A stretch of 64,000 nucleotides of DNA, from contig NZ_WUUS01000002.1 in the NCBI RefSeq assembly GCF_009831625.1, forward strand, positions 310,001 to 374,000. The letters are read 5' to 3'. This DNA is from Halobaculum saliterrae (GTDB lineage: Archaea > Halobacteriota > Halobacteria > Halobacteriales > Haloferacaceae). The notes below the pieces were generated by a model. The model ran no database searches. It saw only the letters and a program-made list of their open reading frames with translations, and had not been told where the DNA came from. Positions 33,769 through 43,999 of the stretch are shown piece after piece; the first letter of the stretch is position 1; every line of letters starts with the position of its first letter. A program made the position numbers and the translations under genes.

Positions 33769-36700
33769 ATGACGACACTCGGGCTCTACACGGCGACGGA
33801 GAACGAACTGGGCTCGGTCGCGGCGGCGGCCGCAGAGACGGACGTCGACCTGATCGCACGCTCCAAGGGCGACCTCGACGACCCCGCCGACGTGGACGCG
33901 TTCCTGTCGGACCTCGCCGAGGCTGACGCCGCGGCGGTCGTGCTGTGGCTGCACGGCGGCACCGACAGCATGCCCGGCTACGAGCGCGCCGTCGAACGAC
34001 TCCGCGAGGAGGGGACGCCGCTCGTGGTGAAGGCGACCGGCGACGCCTTCGCCGACGAGGACACGACCGCCGACGACGAGGTGACCGATCGAGTTCGCGA
34101 GTACCTGGATCGCGGCGGCGCGGCCAACCTCGCGAACCTCCTGCGGTACCTCGCGGACACGTACGGAACCGACGGCGACGAGCCGACCGGCGGCTACGAG
34201 TACGACGACCCGGTGGCGCTCCCCTCCGAGGGGGTGTACCATCCGGACTATCCGGGCGCGGACTACGATGAACTGGTCGCGACGTTCGACCCCGACACGC
34301 CGACGGTCGGCGTCTGGTTCTACGAGTCCCACTGGACCCACGAGAACACCCGGTACGTCGACGCCCAGGTGCGCGCGCTGGAGGCGCGGGGCGTCGACGC
34401 GCTCCCGGTGTTCTGCAACCCCGCGGGCGACGAGGACGGCTGGGACGCCGAGCGCGTCACCGACGAGTGGCTGCTCGACGACGACGGCGACCCGGTCGTC
34501 GACGCCATGTGCTCGTCGTTCATGTTCGCGCTCTCGATGGACGAGCGCGGCCGCGACGCCGACGACGAGGGGGCGAGCGCCGAGGAGGTGTTCCTCGACC
34601 GCCTCGGCGTCCCCGTGCTCCAGACGGTCACGACGATGCGCTCGCGGTCGCGGTACGAGTCGAGCGACACCGGCGTCATGGGGTTCGAGCTCGCGCTCTC
34701 GATCGCGCTGCCGGAGTTCGACGGCAACGTGATCACCCACCCGATCTCGGGGAAGGAGCGCACCGACGACGAGGCCGGGATCGGCTCGGCGCCGAAACAG
34801 CACTTCCCGATCGACGACCGGATCGACCACGTCGCGTCGCTTGCGGCCAACTGGGCGCGACTCAGGCACCTCCCGAACGACGAGACGGACGTGGCGGTCG
34901 TCCTCCACAACTACCCGCCCAGCGACGACGGCATCGGCACCGCGTTCGGGCTGGACACGCCCGAGAGCACGGCGAACCTCCTCTCGGAACTGGACGAGCG
35001 GGGGTACGACCTCGGCGGCGCAAGTGACGGTGCCGCCGGCGCCGCTGCCAACGGCGCCGACGACGCCGCGGTCGGCGGCGGCCCGCCGGTCGACGGGGCG
35101 GACCTCATCGACGCGCTCACGGCCCAGCTCACCCTCGACGACCGCTGGGTCGCCCCCGAGGACGTCCGCGATCTGAGCGTCGACACGGTCGCACCCGACA
35201 CGTACCGCGAGTGGTTCGACGACCTCGACGACGGCTTCTGCGAGGCGGTGCTCGGGGAATGGGGCGACCCGCCCGACCGTCCGTTCGCGATCCCGGGCGT
35301 CGAGTTCGGGAACGTCCTCGTGACGGTCCAGCCCCCACGCGGGTTCGGGATGGACCCCTCGAAGGTGTACCACGACTCGGACCTCCAGCCCCCGCACGAC
35401 TACGTCGCCTTCTACGGCTGGCTCCGGGAGTCGTTCGACGCCGACGCGGTCGTCCACATGGGCACCCACGGGTCGCTGGAGTGGCTCCCCGGCAAGACCG
35501 TGGGGCTGGACTCGTCGTCCGCACCGGATCAGTTGGTCGGCGACCTGCCGAACGTCTACCCCTACGTGATCAACAACCCCGGCGAGGGGACGCAGGCGAA
35601 GCGGCGCTCGTACGCCGCCGTCGTCGACCACCTCACGCCGCCGATGGCCAACGCAGGCACGTACGACGACCTCGCCGAGTTGGAGGAGCTCGCCGACCAG
35701 TACCGCGAGGCCGGAACGACCGACGCGCGCCCGGACGACGGCGAGCGACTCGAACGCCGGATCCGCGAGACGGTCGACGACCTCGACCTCGCGGTCGAGC
35801 TGGGCGTCGCGGGCGACATCGACGAGGCGGTCGACGTGCGCGGTCCCGACGAGGCCGGGTCCTCGCTCGCGGAGGGCGAGGTCGCTGGCGACGAGGTAGC
35901 CGTCGACGAACTCGTCGAACGGATCCACGAGTACCTCACGGACGTGAAGACGACCCAGATCCGGATGGGGTTACACACGCTCGGCGAGCCGCCCGCGGAG
36001 GACCGACTCGTGGAGTACCTCGTCGCGCTCACCCGGCTGGAGAACCCCGGCGCGCCGAGCCTCCGGGAGTCGGTCGCGGGCGTCCTCGGCGTCGACTACG
36101 ACCGCATGCGGGAGGAGCCGGGCGCCTACGACGAGGATCTCGGGATGACATACTCGGAGGCGGCCGACCGTGTCCACGAGGTGAGTTGTGACCTCGTTCG
36201 GACGCTCGCGGAACACGGCTTCGACGTGCCCGACTCCGAGCGGGACGGAGGGGACGACGACGAGGTCAACATGAACCTCCTCGTCGTCGACATCGACACG
36301 GTCGGCGACGCTCGTGCGAAGTCCGGCGCCCACGACGACCTCCGGGAGGTACTTCGCTACGTCTGCGAGGAGGCCGCGCCCCGCGTGGGCGGCGCCCGCG
36401 CCGAGGTGGGAAACGTCGCCGACGCACTCGCCGGCGGATACGTCCCGCCGGGCGGCAGCGGCGCGCCGACCCGCGGGGGCGTCGACCTGCTCCCCTCGGG
36501 GCGGAACTTCTACACGCTGGACCCGCGGAAGGTCCCGGCCCGTGCCGCCTGGGAGGTCGGTCGGGAGGTCGCCGACGGCGTTCTCGATCGCCATCTCGAC
36601 GACGAGGGCGAGTACCCCGAGGAGGTCGGCGTCGTCGCGTGGGGTACCCCCACCGTCCGGACGCGCGGGGAGACCATCGCACAGGTCCTCGCGATGATGG

Positions 36701-37746
36701 GCGTGGAGCCGGTGTGGACCGACGCCGGCCGGGTCGACGACGTGGAACCGATCCCGCTTGACGAGCTCGGTCGCCCGCGGGTCGACGTGACCACGCGCGT
36801 GTCGGGGCTGTTCCGCGACGCGTTCCCCGCCGCGGCTGGGGTGATCCACGACGCCGTCGACGCCGTGGTCGACCTCGACGAGCCGCACGACATGAACTAC
36901 GTCAAGAAGCACGTCGAGGAGGAGGCCGAGGAGCTGGCCGCCGAGGGCGTCGACGACCCCGAGTCCGCCGCCCGCCACCGCGTGTTCACGACCAAGCCCG
37001 GCGGCTACGGCGCCGGCACGAACAAGGCGGTCGACGAGGGCAACTGGGAGGACCGGTCGGATCTCGCGGACGTGTACACGCAGTGGGGCGGCTACGCGCT
37101 CGGCTCGCGCGGACGCGTCAGCGAGGCCCACGACGCCTTCGCTCGGCGCCTCTCGGGCGTCGAGGCGACCGTGAAGGTCGAGGACACCGACGAGCAGGAC
37201 GAGTTCGACTCCTCGGACTGGTACGCGTTCCACGGCGGGTTCATCACCGCCGTCACGGAGCACGCTGGCGAGGAGCCCGCCTCCTACGTCGGCGACTCCT
37301 CCGACCCGGACGACGTGCGCGTCTACACCAACGAGGAGAAAGTCCGCAAGGCGATGCGCTCGCGGGTGCTCAACCCCCGCTGGCTCGACTCCATGGAGGA
37401 ACACGGCTACAAGGGCGCCGGCGACCTCTCCTCGACGGTCGACGTGGTCCTCGGCTGGGACGCGACGACCGGCGTCGTGAGCGACACGCTGTGGGAGGCC
37501 GTCGCCGACGCGTACGCCTTCGACGAGGACCGCCGCGAGTGGATGGCCGACGTGAACCCCTGGGCGCTGGACTCGATCACGGACACGCTGCTGGAGGCGG
37601 TCGATCGCGGCCTCTGGGACGCCGACGCGGGAACCGAGGAACGCCTGCGCGACCTCAACCTCCGCGCCGAGGGCGCCATCGAGGAACGTGAGTCCCGCGA
37701 CGGCGACGCGAACGCGCTCGCGGGGCGCGCCGGCGACGACGACTGA
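33769..37746 (+). CDS. cobN: Cobaltochelatase large subunit CobN
   Basis: This is a full-length 1,325-residue CobN/Mg-chelatase H-family protein, the porphyrin-binding subunit that inserts cobalt with ATP from the ChlI/ChlD partner. Hallmark stretches include FHMGTHGSLEWLPGKTVGL-like sequence (about residues 563-580), DLPNVYPYVINNPGEGTQAKRR and, near the end, LEEHGYKGAGDLS-like sequence with NPWALDSITDTLLEA. Acidic inserts, e.g. around 415-440, are haloarchaeal expansions. The ATG at 33769 starts the conserved first strand (TLGLYTATENE). It heads a second corrin transcript with cbiC and cbiE. Confidence 0.95.
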   Translation: MTTLGLYTATENELGSVAAAAAETDVDLIARSKGDLDDPADVDAFLSDLAEADAAAVVLWLHGGTDSMPGYERAVERLREEGTPLVVKATGDAFADEDTTADDEVTDRVREYLDRGGAANLANLLRYLADTYGTDGDEPTGGYEYDDPVALPSEGVYHPDYPGADYDELVATFDPDTPTVGVWFYESHWTHENTRYVDAQVRALEARGVDALPVFCNPAGDEDGWDAERVTDEWLLDDDGDPVVDAMCSSFMFALSMDERGRDADDEGASAEEVFLDRLGVPVLQTVTTMRSRSRYESSDTGVMGFELALSIALPEFDGNVITHPISGKERTDDEAGIGSAPKQHFPIDDRIDHVASLAANWARLRHLPNDETDVAVVLHNYPPSDDGIGTAFGLDTPESTANLLSELDERGYDLGGASDGAAGAAANGADDAAVGGGPPVDGADLIDALTAQLTLDDRWVAPEDVRDLSVDTVAPDTYREWFDDLDDGFCEAVLGEWGDPPDRPFAIPGVEFGNVLVTVQPPRGFGMDPSKVYHDSDLQPPHDYVAFYGWLRESFDADAVVHMGTHGSLEWLPGKTVGLDSSSAPDQLVGDLPNVYPYVINNPGEGTQAKRRSYAAVVDHLTPPMANAGTYDDLAELEELADQYREAGTTDARPDDGERLERRIRETVDDLDLAVELGVAGDIDEAVDVRGPDEAGSSLAEGEVAGDEVAVDELVERIHEYLTDVKTTQIRMGLHTLGEPPAEDRLVEYLVALTRLENPGAPSLRESVAGVLGVDYDRMREEPGAYDEDLGMTYSEAADRVHEVSCDLVRTLAEHGFDVPDSERDGGDDDEVNMNLLVVDIDTVGDARAKSGAHDDLREVLRYVCEEAAPRVGGARAEVGNVADALAGGYVPPGGSGAPTRGGVDLLPSGRNFYTLDPRKVPARAAWEVGREVADGVLDRHLDDEGEYPEEVGVVAWGTPTVRTRGETIAQVLAMMGVEPVWTDAGRVDDVEPIPLDELGRPRVDVTTRVSGLFRDAFPAAAGVIHDAVDAVVDLDEPHDMNYVKKHVEEEAEELAAEGVDDPESAARHRVFTTKPGGYGAGTNKAVDEGNWEDRSDLADVYTQWGGYALGSRGRVSEAHDAFARRLSGVEATVKVEDTDEQDEFDSSDWYAFHGGFITAVTEHAGEEPASYVGDSSDPDDVRVYTNEEKVRKAMRSRVLNPRWLDSMEEHGYKGAGDLSSTVDVVLGWDATTGVVSDTLWEAVADAYAFDEDRREWMADVNPWALDSITDTLLEAVDRGLWDADAGTEERLRDLNLRAEGAIEERESRDGDANALAGRAGDDD

Positions 37747-37771
37747 TCCGACCACCACGACGCAACACCTC

Positions 37772-37800
37772 ATCAGACCACACCATATCAGACCACACCA
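37772..37800 (+). repeat. Direct repeat in the cobN-cbiC gap
   Basis: The 14-base sequence ATCAGACCACACCA occurs twice (37772-37785 and 37787-37800), a 15-base tandem spacing, within the 67-bp gap before cbiC. The gap is A/C-rich and has no Shine-Dalgarno match. It may simply be a low-structure leader created by slippage. Confidence 0.6.
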
Positions 37801-37813
37801 CAGCATACCACCC

Positions 37814-38608
37814 ATGAACGACACATCCGACGCGACCGAGACGGCATCGGGGACGGACGACGAGACATCGAGCGAGCGCGAGGCGTACGCGGACCTGGGC
37901 GCCACGACCGAGGCGGCGATGGACATCGCGGAGACGAGCATGGACCGCGTCCACGAGCTGGTCCCACAGGAGACGCTGGCGGATCGCGTGCGCGCGAAGT
38001 CGGTCCACGCCACCGGCGATCCCGAGTTCCAACACCTGGTCCGGTTCACGGGCGACGACGAGGATGACCCGATCAGGGCGGGCGCCCGAGCGATCCTCGA
38101 CGAGCGGCCGATCGTCACCGACATCACGATGGTGAAGTCCGGGATCACCGGTCGCGGCCACGACTGCCCGGTGCGAAAGGCGATCGGGAACGGGGCCGAA
38201 CTCGCCGCCGAGACCGGGATGACCCGGACCGCCGCGGCGGTGCTGGAGCTCGACCGGGAGGGCGTCTACGACGGCGCGATCGCCGTCGTCGGCAACGCGC
38301 CCACTGCGGCGCTCGCGCTCGCCGACTGCATCGAGGACGGCACCCGTCCGGCCGTCGTGGTCGCGACGCCGGTCGGCTTCGTGAAAGCCGCCGACTCCCG
38401 CGAGCGGATCCGCGAGGTCTGCGCCGAGCACGGCGTGCCCGCGGTGACGAACGTGGGCCGCCGCGGCGGCAGCGGCCTCGCGGCCGGCCTGACGAACGAA
38501 CTCGTCCACGTCGCCAGCGACGCCCGCGAGGGGGAGGTCTCCGTGGAGACCTCCGAACGGTCGAGCGGCGGGGACGCGGAGCCGCGAGACGGGGAGGCCG
38601 ACCTGTGA
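37814..38608 (+). CDS. cbiC: Cobalt-precorrin-8 methylmutase CbiC
   Basis: This 264-residue enzyme moves the methyl group from C11 to C12 to form cobyrinic acid. After a disordered acidic leader of about 35 residues comes the conserved core: SVHATGDPEFQHLVRF with the catalytic His in VHATG, DITMVKSGITGR, AVVGNAPTAALAL and VATPVGFVKAADSRE. An acidic tail follows. It is the second gene of the cobN transcript, and its stop overlaps the cbiE GTG start by 4 bp. Confidence 0.94.
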   Translation: MNDTSDATETASGTDDETSSEREAYADLGATTEAAMDIAETSMDRVHELVPQETLADRVRAKSVHATGDPEFQHLVRFTGDDEDDPIRAGARAILDERPIVTDITMVKSGITGRGHDCPVRKAIGNGAELAAETGMTRTAAAVLELDREGVYDGAIAVVGNAPTAALALADCIEDGTRPAVVVATPVGFVKAADSRERIREVCAEHGVPAVTNVGRRGGSGLAAGLTNELVHVASDAREGEVSVETSERSSGGDAEPRDGEADL

Positions 38609-39438
38609 GCGGGGAGGAGCCGAACGTGCCCGACACCCCCGACCTCCCGGACCGTCCCGCCGAGACGGCGAGCGCGGCACCGGAGCCGCCGCGGGTCGAT
38701 CGGGACGCCGGCGGCGACTCGGGCGGCGCCGGCCTCGCCGCGGACGGCGACGCCGACAGCGAGATCGCGGTTCACGCGGTGGGGATCGGTCCCGGCAACC
38801 CGGAGTTCCTGACCCGGCGCGCGGGTCGGCTGCTCCGCGAGGCCGACGTCGTCGTCGGGTTCGAGACGGTCGTCGACTACGTCGCCGACGAGACGGACGC
38901 GGACCTGATCACCTGCGGCTACCGCGACGAACCCGAGGCGCTCGGCCGGTTCGCCGCCCGTGTCGACGACGGCGCCCGCGGCGTCGCCGTCCTGATGGGA
39001 GACCCGAACCACTCGGGCTACCAGTTCCTCGGCAAGGTCGAGTCGGCCGTCGACGCCCCGGTCGAGGTGGTGCCCGGTGTCTCCAGCGTGCAGGTGGCCG
39101 CGAGCCGCGCGCGGACGCCGCTGGAGGGCTCGACGTTCGTGACCCTCCACGTCCGCGGCGACGTGTCGGCTGACTTGGAGCGGCTGAGCCGCGACGCCGG
39201 GGCCCGGCACCTGATCGTCATCCCGCGACCGTACGACTGGATGCCCGAGGACGTCGCCGCGCGCCTGATCGCCGACGGCGCCGATCCAAGCCTCGACGCG
39301 CTGGTGCTCGAACGCATGACGCACGCCGACGAACAGGTCACCCGGACGGACCTGGGAGCGCTCGCGGACGGTGCCGGCGGCGACGGCGCCGACGACACGG
39401 CCTTCTCGGACCTCTCGGTGCTGGTCGTCCGGGCCTGA
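38605..39438 (+). CDS. cbiE: Cobalt-precorrin-7 C5-methyltransferase CbiE
   Basis: This 277-residue tetrapyrrole methylase partners with CbiT. After about 50 disordered acidic residues come VHAVGIGPGNPEFLTRRAG, the SAM site LMGDPNHSGYQFLGK and EVVPGVSSVQVAA, matching CbiE. CbiT and CbiE are separate here, as in many archaea, whereas bacteria often fuse them as CobL. The start is GTG, translationally coupled to cbiC. It is the last corrin gene of the cluster; a convergent membrane gene follows 39 bp later. Confidence 0.9.
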   Translation: MSGEEPNVPDTPDLPDRPAETASAAPEPPRVDRDAGGDSGGAGLAADGDADSEIAVHAVGIGPGNPEFLTRRAGRLLREADVVVGFETVVDYVADETDADLITCGYRDEPEALGRFAARVDDGARGVAVLMGDPNHSGYQFLGKVESAVDAPVEVVPGVSSVQVAASRARTPLEGSTFVTLHVRGDVSADLERLSRDAGARHLIVIPRPYDWMPEDVAARLIADGADPSLDALVLERMTHADEQVTRTDLGALADGAGGDGADDTAFSDLSVLVVRA

Positions 39439-39477
39439 GCGGCGGCCCGCGGTCGAGCGCCCTGCGGTGTCGGTCGT

Positions 39478-39948
39478 TCAGTAGCCCCCGGGCAGCGCGA
39501 ACACGACGCTCAGCAGGACGAACGGGACCGCGAACACCGCCGCGTACCAGCCGCCGCCGGCCGCCAGCAGCACCCACGTCGACGCGCCGTATCCCGTCCG
39601 GTCCCAGTCCACGCCGAGGCTCGGGAGCACGACGACGCCGAGGAGGGGCGCACCCGCGACGTACAGCACGGAAAGCGCGACTGTCAGCCCGAGGACCGCG
39701 TTGCTGAGCCCGGCGTCGGCCGGGTCGACTGTCGCGAGGACGACGAGCACCCCCGCGACGTACGGAATCGACGCGGTGACGCCGACGACGGCGTACGAGG
39801 GGACGACCGAGTCTGTGGGCGGGAGCGCCGCGAACAGCGCCCGAACTCGCTTCGCGACCAGAAACGGCGCCCACAAGAGTGTCGCGACGACGCCGGGCGC
39901 GACGAAGACGAGGGCGGTAAGCAGCCAGCCGCCGGCCGTGTCGGCCAT
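39478..39948 (-). CDS. Four-helix membrane protein of unknown function
   Basis: This 156-residue hydrophobic protein has about four transmembrane segments: WLLTALVFVAPGVVATLLWA, a second near TASIPYVAGVLVVLATV, a third AVLGLTVALSVLYVAGA, and a last YAAVFAVPFVLLSVVFALP. There is no family motif that I recognise; annotated relatives are likely just haloarchaeal membrane proteins. The ATG at 39948 was preferred to an upstream GTG (39987) because the hydrophobic segment then starts near residue 8. It ends close to cbiE and is not in its operon. Confidence 0.6.
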   Translation of the reverse strand: MADTAGGWLLTALVFVAPGVVATLLWAPFLVAKRVRALFAALPPTDSVVPSYAVVGVTASIPYVAGVLVVLATVDPADAGLSNAVLGLTVALSVLYVAGAPLLGVVVLPSLGVDWDRTGYGASTWVLLAAGGGWYAAVFAVPFVLLSVVFALPGGY

Positions 39949-40050
39949 CGATTGGAGGGGGACCACACTCGACCGATCGGCGTTCACGGCAAGTGTCTTC
40001 CGGACGTCAGTTCGTCGGGGTCGTCCGTCGCGAACCGGGGACGTGGGCCG

Positions 40051-40605
40051 TCAGCCGAGCACGTAGCGGAGCCACGGATACCGCTCGACGAGCGGCTCGC
40101 CGCCGACGTCGTACGCCTCGATGTACTTATCCAGTCCGAGGATCCGGCCGGCACCGAACGCGGCGACCGAGAGGAACACGAGCATGTACGCGAAGTCGCC
40201 GTTGATGTAGCCGTGGGAGACGTCCCAGTTCCCGAAGTAGAAGAGGACCATCATGAACCCCCCGAAGAACGCCGCGAGCCTCGTCAGACATCCGACGACG
40301 AGGCCGAGCCCGATCAGGAGCTGTCCCCACGGGACGGCGACGTTCACGAAGTCCATGAACCACGGTGTCTGTGCCATCGAGACGAACAGATCCGCCAACG
40401 GACTCCCGTTTGCTGACGGCGCGTTCTGAAGATACCCCGCGGCGCTGAATCCTTCGCCGGTCAGTTTCCCGAGACCCGCTTGGAGGAACGCCAGCCCCAT
40501 CATCAGCCTGAGCGCGAGAATGAACCAGACGCTCAGCGTGTGCAGTTTGCCCTCGGCGGTGTAGCCTGCGACCGTGCTCCGGAGCGTGACCTCTCGTGTG
40601 GACAT
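40051..40605 (-). CDS. DoxX-family membrane protein
   Basis: This 184-residue integral membrane protein has about four hydrophobic segments (FILALRLMMGLAFLQAGLGKL, PWGQLLIGLGLVVGCLTRLA, FFGGFMMVLFYFGNWD, FAYMLVFLSVAAFGAGRILGLD). The pattern and GLGKL/GRILGLD ends match the DoxX/DoxD group, linked to quinone-dependent thiosulfate oxidation or thiol/redox balance. The ATG at 40605 was chosen over the one at 40680 because a clear TATA box lies 25-30 bases upstream. A terminal acidic tail is cytosolic. Confidence 0.8.
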   Translation of the reverse strand: MSTREVTLRSTVAGYTAEGKLHTLSVWFILALRLMMGLAFLQAGLGKLTGEGFSAAGYLQNAPSANGSPLADLFVSMAQTPWFMDFVNVAVPWGQLLIGLGLVVGCLTRLAAFFGGFMMVLFYFGNWDVSHGYINGDFAYMLVFLSVAAFGAGRILGLDKYIEAYDVGGEPLVERYPWLRYVLG

Positions 40606-40628
40606 CACGAGTCCGAAATCAAGACTTT

Positions 40629-40637
40629 CATATAAAT
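40629..40637 (-). promoter_or_regulatory. TATA box of the DoxX gene
   Basis: On the minus strand this is ATTTATATG, about 28 bases before the ATG at 40605. It stands alone in an otherwise GC-rich region and gives a leaderless transcript from the chosen start. The remaining gap to the divergent AIM24-like gene holds no other supported feature. Confidence 0.6.
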
Positions 40638-40807
40638 CCAATCCACGAACATATTCGCTCATAGACAGCTCCCGAGACATAGATCGCCGTAACGGCGTTA
40701 CACCGGGTCAAACGCCGATTCGCGATCACGGCTATCCATTCGTTCAGTGTTCCCGATGTGCGATATCCCACGGGGACGTTCATGTCGCCGCTCGACGAAC
40801 GACCGAC

Positions 40808-41485
40808 ATGGACCACGAGATCACGTCCCGACCCGCGTTCGCGCTGCTCACCGTCTCGCTCGATCGAGGCGAGGCCGTCCGTGCGGAGTCGGGCGCGATG
40901 GTCAGCCACGACCGCGGCGTCGACATGGAGACGAACGCGACCGGCGGGTTCCTGAAGTCGGTCCGGCGTGCGTTCGGCGGCGAGAGCTTCTTCCAGAACA
41001 CCTTCACCGCGACCGAGGCTGGCGACGTACAGTTCGCGCCGCCGCTCCCGGGAGACATCGAGCACCTCGAACTGCGGGGAGAGACGGTGTTCGTCCAGTC
41101 GGGGTCGTACCTCGCGGGTAACGCCGGCCTGGACGTGGACACGGACTTCGGCGGCGCTCGCACGTTCCTCGGCGGCGAGGGACTGTTCCTCCTGCGGGTC
41201 GCCGGCGACGGTCCCCTGTTCGTGTCGAGCTACGGCGCGATCGAGGCGATCGACCTCGACGAGCGCGACTCGTTCGTCGTCGACACCGGCCACGTCGTCG
41301 CCTTCGAGGAGACCGCCGAGTTCACCGTCCGTCGTGTCGGCGGGCTGCGCTCGACGCTGACGAGCGGCGAGGGACTCGTCTGCGAGTTCGCCGGCTCGGG
41401 GACCGTGTGGCTCCAGTCCCGGAGTCAGGACGCGTTCCTCTCGTGGCTCCTCCCGAAGCTGCCGACGCAGTCGTCGTCCGCCTGA
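40808..41485 (+). CDS. AIM24/TIGR00266-family protein
   Basis: This 225-residue beta-rich soluble protein begins with the family pattern [15 protein letters not shown] and [15 protein letters not shown]. It continues with Gly-rich strands such as [22 protein letters not shown] and [21 protein letters not shown]. The family forms a beta-helix-like fold; bacterial and archaeal members are of unknown function, and the yeast relative AIM24 is mitochondrial. It stands alone, divergent from a DoxX gene. Confidence 0.85.
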   Translation: MDHEITSRPAFALLTVSLDRGEAVRAESGAMVSHDRGVDMETNATGGFLKSVRRAFGGESFFQNTFTATEAGDVQFAPPLPGDIEHLELRGETVFVQSGSYLAGNAGLDVDTDFGGARTFLGGEGLFLLRVAGDGPLFVSSYGAIEAIDLDERDSFVVDTGHVVAFEETAEFTVRRVGGLRSTLTSGEGLVCEFAGSGTVWLQSRSQDAFLSWLLPKLPTQSSSA

Positions 41486-41565
41486 TCGAACGGCGTCGCC
41501 CCCGATCCGCCGGCGACCGTGTGTCGGAGCGAAAGAGACTCGGATCACCCATCGAGTCGTGACGC

Positions 41566-43827
41566 ATGGGACTGGACGACGACGCGCGGGAGTACCACCG
41601 TCGCGACCCGCCGGGCAAGCTCGAGATATCGACGACGAAGCCGACGAACACGCAACGGGATCTGTCGCTGGCGTACTCTCCGGGTGTCGCCGTGCCCTGC
41701 CGAGACATCGCCGAGGAGACGGACCGCGGATACGAGTACACCGCCAAGGGGAACCTGGTGGGCGTCGTCTCGGACGGCTCGGCCGTGCTCGGTCTCGGCG
41801 ACATCGGCCCGCTCGCCTCGAAGCCGGTCATGGAGGGGAAGGGCGTCCTGTTCAAGCGCTTCGCCGACATCGACGTGTTCGACCTCGAACTCGACACGGG
41901 GTCGCTGGACTCGTTCGTCGACCGGGTCGCCGCGATGGAGCCCACGTTCGGCGGCGTCAACCTGGAGGACATCGCCGCGCCGACGTGTTTCGAGGCCGAG
42001 GAGCGTCTCCGCGACCGGATGGCCGTGCCCGTGTTCCACGACGACCAGCACGGCACTGCGATCATCACCGGCGCGGCGCTGCTCAACGCCGTCGACATCG
42101 TCGACAAGGAGCTCGCCGACCTCGAGGTCGTCTTCTCCGGCGCGGGCGCGGCCGCCACCGCGACCGCGAAGTTCTACACCTCGCTGGGGGTTCCGGCCGA
42201 CCAGATCACGATGTGTGACATCGACGGCGTGATCACGCCCCAGCGCGCCGCCGCGGGGGATCCGCACGAACACGTCAGCCAGTTCGCGACGGACACCGAC
42301 GCGATCGGCGGCACGGACCTCGCGGACGCCATCGAGGGCGCGGACGTGTTCGTCGGCCTGTCGGTGGGTGGGATCGTCAGCCGGGAGATGGTCCGCTCGA
42401 TGGCGGACGACCCGATCGTCTTCGCGATGGCGAACCCAGACCCGGAGATCGATTACGAGGAGGCGAGAGCCGCCCGCGACGACACCGTGGTCGTGGCGAC
42501 CGGCCGGTCGGACTACCCGAACCAGGTGAACAACGTGCTGTGTTTCCCGTTCGTGTTCAGAGGGGCGCTCGACGCACGCGCGAGGGATATCACCGAGGGG
42601 ATGAAGGTCGCCGCCGCGGAGGCGCTGGCCGATCTCACCCGCGAGGACGTTCCCGACGCCGTCAGGCGAGCCTACGGCGACCAGCCGTTGGAGTTCGGTC
42701 CCGAGTACGTCATCCCGAAGCCGCTCGACGAGCGCGTGCTGTTCCGGGTCGCCCCCGCGGTCGCCGAGGCGGCCGTCGCGGACGGGGTCGCCCGACGCGA
42801 CCTCGACCGCGAGGCGTACGTCCGCGAGCTCGAGGACCGCCTCGGCGGCAGCCGGGAGGCGATGCGCGCGGTCCTCACCGAGGCGAAGCGCGATCCCAAA
42901 CGGCTCGTGTTGGCCGAGGGGGACGACGAGACGGTCGTCCGCGCCGCCCACCAACTCGTCGACCGCGGCATCGCCGAGCCGCTCCTCGTCGGCGATCGCG
43001 ACAGGATCGAGGCGACGCTCGACGGACTGGGCTTCGATTTCACCCCGGAGATCGTCGACCCGGCCGAGACGGATCTCGACCCCTACGTGGAGCTGGTGTA
43101 CGAGCGACGCAAGCGCAAGGGAGTCACTCGCCGTGAGGCGCGCGACCTGCTGTACGAGAACGACGCGCTCGCGAGCGCGCTCGTGGCCGCCGGCGACGCG
43201 GACGCGATGCTCACCGGTCGGACTCACCACTACCCGAGCGCCCTTCGGCGGCCGCTCCAGATCGTCGGTACCGCCGACGACGCCGAGTTCGCCGCCGGCG
43301 TCTACATGCTCGCGTTCGACGACCGCGTCGTGTTCTGTGCGGACGCGACCGTCAATCAGGACCCCGACGCCGACGTGCTCGCGGAGGTGACCGGACACAC
43401 CGCCGATCTGGCCCGCCGGTTCAACGTCGAGCCACGGGCGGCGCTGCTGTCGTACTCCGACTTCGGGAGCGTCGACAACGACGGCACCCGAAAGCCCCGG
43501 GAGGCAGCCCGCCGCCTCCGCGAGGACCCCGAGGTGGACTTCCCAGTCGACGGAGAGATGCAGGCGGACACCGCCGTCGTCGACGACCTCCTCACGGAGG
43601 ACTACGAGTTCGCCGAACTCGACGCGCCCGCGAACGTGCTCGTGTTTCCGAACCTGGAGGCGGGCAACGTGGCCTACAAGCTGCTGCACCGCCTCGGCGG
43701 CGCCGCCGTCGTCGGTCCGATGCTCGTCGGGATGGCCGAGCCCGTGCACGTCCTTCAGCGGGGCGACGACGCCGCCGACATCGTCAACCTCGCCGGCGTC
43801 GCGGTCGCGACCGCCGCCGACGAGTGA
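41566..43827 (+). CDS. maeB: NADP-dependent malic enzyme with C-terminal phosphotransacetylase-like domain
   Basis: This is a 753-residue cytosolic enzyme. Residues 1-420 form the malic enzyme: YSPGVAVPC, a catalytic Lys in [26 protein letters not shown] and the NAD(P)-binding [14 protein letters not shown]. Residues 430-750 form a PTA_PTB-like domain ([16 protein letters not shown], then [17 protein letters not shown]). It converts malate to pyruvate and CO2 with reduction of NADP. In bacterial homologues the PTA-like domain is regulatory and binds acetyl-CoA, rather than catalytic, and I expect the same here. It is monocistronic, with 172 bp before the next gene. Confidence 0.94.
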   Translation: MGLDDDAREYHRRDPPGKLEISTTKPTNTQRDLSLAYSPGVAVPCRDIAEETDRGYEYTAKGNLVGVVSDGSAVLGLGDIGPLASKPVMEGKGVLFKRFADIDVFDLELDTGSLDSFVDRVAAMEPTFGGVNLEDIAAPTCFEAEERLRDRMAVPVFHDDQHGTAIITGAALLNAVDIVDKELADLEVVFSGAGAAATATAKFYTSLGVPADQITMCDIDGVITPQRAAAGDPHEHVSQFATDTDAIGGTDLADAIEGADVFVGLSVGGIVSREMVRSMADDPIVFAMANPDPEIDYEEARAARDDTVVVATGRSDYPNQVNNVLCFPFVFRGALDARARDITEGMKVAAAEALADLTREDVPDAVRRAYGDQPLEFGPEYVIPKPLDERVLFRVAPAVAEAAVADGVARRDLDREAYVRELEDRLGGSREAMRAVLTEAKRDPKRLVLAEGDDETVVRAAHQLVDRGIAEPLLVGDRDRIEATLDGLGFDFTPEIVDPAETDLDPYVELVYERRKRKGVTRREARDLLYENDALASALVAAGDADAMLTGRTHHYPSALRRPLQIVGTADDAEFAAGVYMLAFDDRVVFCADATVNQDPDADVLAEVTGHTADLARRFNVEPRAALLSYSDFGSVDNDGTRKPREAARRLREDPEVDFPVDGEMQADTAVVDDLLTEDYEFAELDAPANVLVFPNLEAGNVAYKLLHRLGGAAVVGPMLVGMAEPVHVLQRGDDAADIVNLAGVAVATAADE

Positions 43828-43959
43828 CCGACCGTTCCGGTCGTTCGAGATATCGACGTTCATACACTCTCGATCCGGATACGGAACAGTTCTTTCCGGA
43901 ATCGAGTTCGTGTGCGGATGAATGCACGGGGTCCGGGGGGGGCGAATGAGACGAACCAA

Positions 43960-43971
43960 ACGTATTTGAAC
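43960..43971 (+). promoter_or_regulatory. TATA-like element before the winged-helix regulator gene
   Basis: The A/T-rich block ACGTATTTGAAC is about 33 bases before the ATG at 44000. It is preceded by A-rich sequence that could serve as a transcription-factor-B recognition element. The remainder of the 172-bp gap shows no other feature. Confidence 0.45.
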
Positions 43972-43999
43972 GGCGGAGTCGAGTTCACGGTAGACGCAG

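Noticed and set aside
33742-35928. A 728-codon open frame opposite cobN
   Set aside because: It is a shadow caused by high GC; it has no domain motifs, and the cobN frame is unmistakable.
41545-43959. An 804-codon open frame opposite the malic enzyme gene
   Set aside because: Same reason: high-GC shadow with no acidic bias or recognised motif.
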